From positions 1 through 9,202 of the forward strand of contig CAYZDV010000081.1 in assembly GCA_964477275.1 (NCBI GenBank): DNA of 9,202 bases, given 5' to 3'. The DNA is from CAYZDV01 sp964477275 (GTDB lineage: Bacteria > Acidobacteriota > Aminicenantia > Aminicenantales > Aminicenantaceae). The notes under the pieces were generated by a model. That model was not told where the DNA came from. It did no database searches and saw nothing but the letters and a program-made list of their open reading frames with translations. The position numbers and the translations under genes were made by a program. Numbering within the stretch: position 1 is the first letter of the stretch; each line of letters opens with the position of its first letter. This document shows, piece after piece, positions 6,254 through 9,202 of the stretch.

Positions 6254-6280
6254 GATCAGGCTGAAACACCCGGCCTGATC
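6254..6280 (+). promoter_or_regulatory. Perfect 8-bp stem-loop in the importer operon leader
   Basis: GATCAGGC (6254-6261) and GCCTGATC (6273-6280) are perfect inverted repeats around an 11-nt loop, just downstream of the predicted transcription start. No T-run follows, so it is not a plain intrinsic terminator. It could be a repressor operator, an mRNA-stability hairpin or part of an attenuator. The leader is too short for a full cobalamin riboswitch and has no visible B12 box. Confidence 0.45.
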
Positions 6281-6327
6281 GAGAATGTGGATTTCGTCGC
6301 AAAAAAAAGAGGTCTTTTTACCGCAAA

Positions 6328-7122
6328 ATGGCCGTCCTAAAAGTGGAAAAACTCTTTGCCGGATACGGCAACGGCTTTGTCATCGAGGACATCTCGTTTT
6401 CCCTGGAAAAAGGCGATTTTGTCTCCATCCTCGGCCAGAATGGCTCCGGGAAAACCACTCTGATCAAAGCCATCCAGGGCCTTTTAAGGAATGTCTCGGG
6501 GAAGGTCGCCATGGATGGCCAGGATGCTCTGACCCTGAGCCCGAGGCAAATGGCCAAAAAAATCGCCTCTGTTCCCCAGATCGCCCCCGCTGCTTTCGAA
6601 TTCAGCGTGGAAGAGACAGTCTCCATGGGAAGATACATCCATCAAAGACGACTCCAGGGAGCGTCTGGCCTGGATTCCCGGCTGATCGAAGACGTGATGG
6701 TCCTGACCCGGATCTCCCATCTCAGAGAAAAAAAACTGGCCCATCTGAGCGGAGGAGAGCGCCAGAGAGTCTTCATCGCCCGCGCCCTGGCTCAGGACAC
6801 GCCGCTTCTTTTCCTCGATGAGCCCAGCTCGCACCTGGACATCCGCTTTCAGGTCGAGATCTACCAGATCCTCAAGCACCTTCAAGAAAAAAAGGGCAAG
6901 ACCATCCTGACCACAGAGCACAACATCAACCTGGCCATACCTTATTCGCGGCAGCTGATGTTCTTGAAGAAGGGAAAGCTGCAGGCTCTGGGGACACCGG
7001 AAAATCTGATCACCAGGGAAAATATCCGGGACGTTTTCGGGGCCGATGTGGAAGTCAGGGAGAACATCCATTCCGGGCTTCCCGAGATATCGCTCATCCC
7101 CGGGCCGTTGAAAAAGAGATGA
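6328..7122 (+). CDS. btuD: ABC transporter ATP-binding protein, BtuD/FecE type
   Basis: This cytoplasmic ATPase powers a type II importer for corrinoids, haem or iron-siderophores. The 264-residue product has every ABC motif: Walker A GQNGSGKTT (36-44), Q-loop Gln84, signature LSGGE (140-144), Walker B LLFLDEP (160-166), D-loop SHLD (168-171) and H-loop His198. Length and C-terminal tail fit the FecE/BtuD/HmuV group. ATG 6328 is the only ATG, GTG or TTG in frame after the stop at 6262-6264. Its ribosome-binding site is poor: the nearest purine run, GAGG at 6309-6312, is 15 nt away behind an eight-A tract. Its stop overlaps the next start by 4 bp (ATGA), so the two genes are coupled. The family is certain. 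The B12 assignment rests on the neighbouring binding protein. Confidence 0.9.
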   Translation: MAVLKVEKLFAGYGNGFVIEDISFSLEKGDFVSILGQNGSGKTTLIKAIQGLLRNVSGKVAMDGQDALTLSPRQMAKKIASVPQIAPAAFEFSVEETVSMGRYIHQRRLQGASGLDSRLIEDVMVLTRISHLREKKLAHLSGGERQRVFIARALAQDTPLLFLDEPSSHLDIRFQVEIYQILKHLQEKKGKTILTTEHNINLAIPYSRQLMFLKKGKLQALGTPENLITRENIRDVFGADVEVRENIHSGLPEISLIPGPLKKR

Positions 7123-8024
7123 ACGCGGCAAAATTCACCACCTGCCTTCTCCTTTTTTTGGTCAGTGTCGTCCTCGTCGGAGGCCAGGGAAAAACCCTGA
7201 AGGACGACCTCGGGTTCGATTTCACCATCGGCACACCGCCCCAGAGAATCGTTTCTCTGGCCCCAAACATCACCGAAATCCTCTTCGCGCTGGGCCTGGG
7301 AGAGAGAGTGGTCGGAGTCACCCGCTACTGTGATTACCCCCGGCAAGCCCTCGAAAAAGAAAAAATCGGAGGGCTGGTCGACCCCAGGCTTGAAAAAATC
7401 GTGGCCCTCAACCCTGACCTCATCATCGGATTTCGGGGCAACCCTCTGAGAATTCTGGAGCGCATAAGAAGGCTCCGGCTTCCCCTGTTCGTCCTGGAAA
7501 TGGGAGCAGACCTCGAGTCCGTTTTCCGTCTCATTCTGACCGTCGGCACGATCACGCGCTCTGAGAAGAGCGCTGAGGCGCTCCTCCTCTCCCTCAGGTC
7601 GAAATACGGGGCCATCCAATCAGCGCTGGGCTGCGCGGAGCATGAGCCCAAAGTCTTCATCTCCCTGCACGGAACAGGCTTCTGGACCTGCGGAAACGGA
7701 AGCTTCCTCCATGATCTTCTGGCAAAGGCCAGGGGCGCAAACGTGGCCGGAGCCGTGTCCCGGAAATGGCTTCACATCAACAGGGAGCAGCTCATCAATG
7801 AAGACCCTGAGGTCATCATCATCCTCGCCAGGTCTTGGGACGATTTCCTAAAATCCAGAAACTGGATCACAAACCTGGCCTATCTGGGAGGAATCAGAGC
7901 TGTCAGGTCGGAAAGCATCTACTTTCTGGACCAAAATCAGGCCACCCGCCCTGGTCCCCGGCTCATCGAGGCCCTGGAATCCCTGGCCCGTCTTCTTCAT
8001 CCGGAATGCTTCAAAGAGGACTGA
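7119..8024 (+). CDS. btuF: Periplasmic cobalamin-type substrate-binding protein, BtuF-like
   Basis: This protein captures the substrate in the periplasm and delivers it to the permease. The 301-residue product has a Sec-type signal peptide (hydrophobic stretch about residues 8-21, likely cleavage near GGQG). There is no lipobox, so it should be soluble. The fold is the class III, two-lobe, single-helix-hinge type (COG0614). The N-lobe carries RIVSLAPNITEILFALGLG (43-61) followed by RVVGVTRYCDYP (63-74), a pattern characteristic of BtuF-like cobalamin-binding proteins. The C-lobe has GNGSFLHDLLAKARGANVAG, typical of the family. Start ATG 7119 overlaps the ATPase stop, and its own stop overlaps the permease start by one base (TGATG), so all three are translationally coupled. 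Corrinoid is the best guess for substrate; haem or a siderophore cannot be excluded. Confidence 0.87.
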   Translation: MNAAKFTTCLLLFLVSVVLVGGQGKTLKDDLGFDFTIGTPPQRIVSLAPNITEILFALGLGERVVGVTRYCDYPRQALEKEKIGGLVDPRLEKIVALNPDLIIGFRGNPLRILERIRRLRLPLFVLEMGADLESVFRLILTVGTITRSEKSAEALLLSLRSKYGAIQSALGCAEHEPKVFISLHGTGFWTCGNGSFLHDLLAKARGANVAGAVSRKWLHINREQLINEDPEVIIILARSWDDFLKSRNWITNLAYLGGIRAVRSESIYFLDQNQATRPGPRLIEALESLARLLHPECFKED

Positions 8025-9016
8025 TGAAACCGCCATCCAGGACACTGTGGCTCCTTTTTAGTCTTTTGTTCCTTCTTCTCGCCGGCCTGCTGCTATCTCT
8101 CCTCGTCGGCTCTGTCCGGACGGGGATCCCGGACCTGTGGAACTGGATTTTCCATTCTGACCGGACTTTTTCCACGATTTTCGTCGACCTCCGGCTTTCC
8201 CGCGCTCTTCTGGCCTTTCTGGTCGGGGCCAGCCTCTCCCTTTCCGGCGCAATACTGCAGGGATACTTTCAGAACCCGATGGCCGGACCCTTTGTGGTCG
8301 GCGTCTCCTCAGGGGCCTCTTTCGGAGCTGTGTTCTGCATCTCCCTGGGTCTCCACCGCCAAATCTTCGGCTTCTCTCTCCAGAGCGTTTTCGCCTTTGT
8401 CTCCGGTTTTTCCATCGTCTCTCTCGTCTATCTCCTCTCCCAGAAAAAAGGCGTTTTCAAGGTCGAAACCCTGCTTCTGACGGGAATAGCGGCCGGCGCG
8501 CTGGCCTCTGCTCTGACCTCCTTTCTCATCTTCATGAATTCAGGCTCCTACGAACAGGCTGTGTTCTGGCTGCTGGGCAGCTTTGCGCTTGCGGATTGGA
8601 CTCACATCACCGCTGTCCTCCCTTATTTCCTGCTCTGTTTCCTGGCGGCCCAGTGGCTGGCCAAGGACATGAACCTGCTTGTGCAGGGAGATGACACGGC
8701 TCAATCCCTCGGCTGCCCGGTGCGGCGCGTCCGAAAAATATTCCTCGTCCTGTCCACGCTTCTTGCTTCCGCGTCGGTCTCGGTGAGCGGGATCATCGGT
8801 TTCGTGGGCCTCATCGTGCCCCACTGGGTCCGCATTCTGATCGGACCTGACCACAGGCATCTTTTCTTCTTCTCCTCCCTCACAGGCGGAGTTTTTCTCA
8901 TTTACGCGGATTTCCTCGCACGCATCCTCCTCCCTTCCATGGAGCTTCCCATCGGCATCATCACCGCCGTTGTGGGAGCCCCTTTCTTCATCTATCTCCT
9001 GAACCAACGGAGGTAA
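8024..9016 (+). CDS. btuC: ABC transporter permease, BtuC/FecCD family
   Basis: This is the inner-membrane channel subunit, expected to work as a dimer with about ten membrane helices per chain. The 330-residue product matches family length. Its motifs include NPMAGP and GVSSGA (84-98), WLLGS (182-186), an ATPase-contacting loop near AQSLG (226-230), GFVGLIVPHWVR (259-270), GPDHR (274-278) and the C-terminal ELPIGIITAVVGAPFFIYLL (307-326). The frame is open well upstream inside btuF. I chose ATG 8024 because it forms a TGATG junction with the btuF stop and has AGAGGA just before it; an in-frame ATG at 8006 is the alternative and would add six residues. It is the last gene of the operon. No outer-membrane TonB receptor is present in the window. 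Confidence 0.92.
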   Translation: MKPPSRTLWLLFSLLFLLLAGLLLSLLVGSVRTGIPDLWNWIFHSDRTFSTIFVDLRLSRALLAFLVGASLSLSGAILQGYFQNPMAGPFVVGVSSGASFGAVFCISLGLHRQIFGFSLQSVFAFVSGFSIVSLVYLLSQKKGVFKVETLLLTGIAAGALASALTSFLIFMNSGSYEQAVFWLLGSFALADWTHITAVLPYFLLCFLAAQWLAKDMNLLVQGDDTAQSLGCPVRRVRKIFLVLSTLLASASVSVSGIIGFVGLIVPHWVRILIGPDHRHLFFFSSLTGGVFLIYADFLARILLPSMELPIGIITAVVGAPFFIYLLNQRR

Positions 9017-9202
9017 TAAGCCCCCGACAGCGCGCACAACGTTTCCCTGGAAGCATCTTTTTTTCCGGGGTAATGGCCATTTCCTTTTAAAACAGGATGG
9101 GTGGCATGGGGTGTCCCCCGCAACGCCCGCAGCGGAAGGGCCCCACTGGGGGATGAGTGGTCCTTGGAGGGGGAACAGCTCCGCTTTCCCCCTTCCAACG
9201 GT
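9017..9202. other. GC-rich structured intergenic tail, cut by the window edge
   Basis: No gene is supported here. A seven-T run at 9058-9064 follows btuC without a clear preceding stem, so I do not call a terminator. From about 9090 the sequence is GC-rich and full of small inverted repeats (CCCC-ACT-GGGG near 9131-9141, CCACT/AGTGG around 9133-9150), ending in a large hairpin at 9164-9198. Words such as CCCGCAAC and CCACTGGG weakly recall the core of cobalamin riboswitches, but the diagnostic B12 box is not in the window and the GGTG...CC pairing is missing. It could instead be the edge of a dispersed repeat. Confidence 0.35.
9164..9198. other. Strong hairpin, 12 bp with one bulge
   Basis: TTGGAGGGGGAA (9164-9175) pairs with TTCCCCCTTCCAA (9186-9198) with a single bulged T and a 10-nt loop. 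No T-run follows before the window ends, so its role (rho-independent terminator without tail, riboswitch arm or repeat unit) is undetermined. Confidence 0.6.

Noticed and set aside
5824..6327. Cobalamin riboswitch upstream of the importer operon
   Set aside because: I found no B12 box or conserved core words on the plus strand in this interval, and most of it is occupied by the inverted-repeat element.
7835..8023. Upstream extension of the permease frame inside btuF
   Set aside because: The extension is not hydrophobic and lacks family similarity. The TGATG junction and AGAGGA at 8024 define a normal-length FecCD permease.
9017..9064. Intrinsic terminator after btuC using the seven-T run at 9058-9064
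   Set aside because: The only nearby complementary arms are a tight TTCC/GGAA with a 2-nt loop or arms about 40 nt apart, neither of which forms a convincing terminator stem directly before the T-run.

Overview
This window is ordinary chromosomal DNA from a diderm (Gram-negative-type) bacterium. LptE, an outer-membrane LPS-assembly lipoprotein, and a periplasmic-binding-protein transporter both imply an outer membrane and periplasm. The order leuS-lptE-holA, followed by a convergent rpsT and a divergent murJ, is to my knowledge a conserved housekeeping block in deltaproteobacterial-grade and Acidobacteriota/Aminicenantes-like genomes. The sequence alone does not fix the phylum.

Layout. (1) 1-1220, minus strand: 5' part of murJ (lipid II flippase), running off the left edge. 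(2) 1221-1409: divergent promoter region, with a strong promoter for rpsT. (3) 1410-1688, plus strand: rpsT (ribosomal protein S20); its 3' end overlaps the 3' end of holA by 23 bp. (4) 5766-1666, minus strand: a compact operon leuS -> lptE -> holA with gaps of 18 and 3 nt, driven by a near-consensus promoter at 5826-5854. That promoter overlaps or lies immediately upstream of the longest possible leuS start, so the start at 5766 is preferred. (5) 5864-6200: a 337-bp non-coding element bounded by 24-bp terminal inverted repeats (22/24 identical). Similarity between the arms continues inward, so much of it is one long imperfect palindrome. It looks like a MITE or IS-derived element. It lies exactly between two outward-facing promoters, with 9 bp between each element end and the nearest -35 box. 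(6) 6328-9016, plus strand: a translationally coupled three-gene ABC importer of the BtuCDF/FecCD type (ATPase, periplasmic binding protein, permease), most likely for vitamin B12 or another corrinoid. (7) 9017-9202: GC-rich, strongly structured non-coding DNA cut by the right edge.

How the genes work together: the left and centre hold cell-envelope and information-processing housekeeping genes (peptidoglycan precursor flipping, LPS export, leucyl-tRNA charging, clamp loading, the small ribosomal subunit). The right third is a nutrient-uptake operon. I see no CRISPR array, tRNA, rRNA, intact transposase or defence gene. The least explained part is the palindromic element between the leuS and importer promoters.
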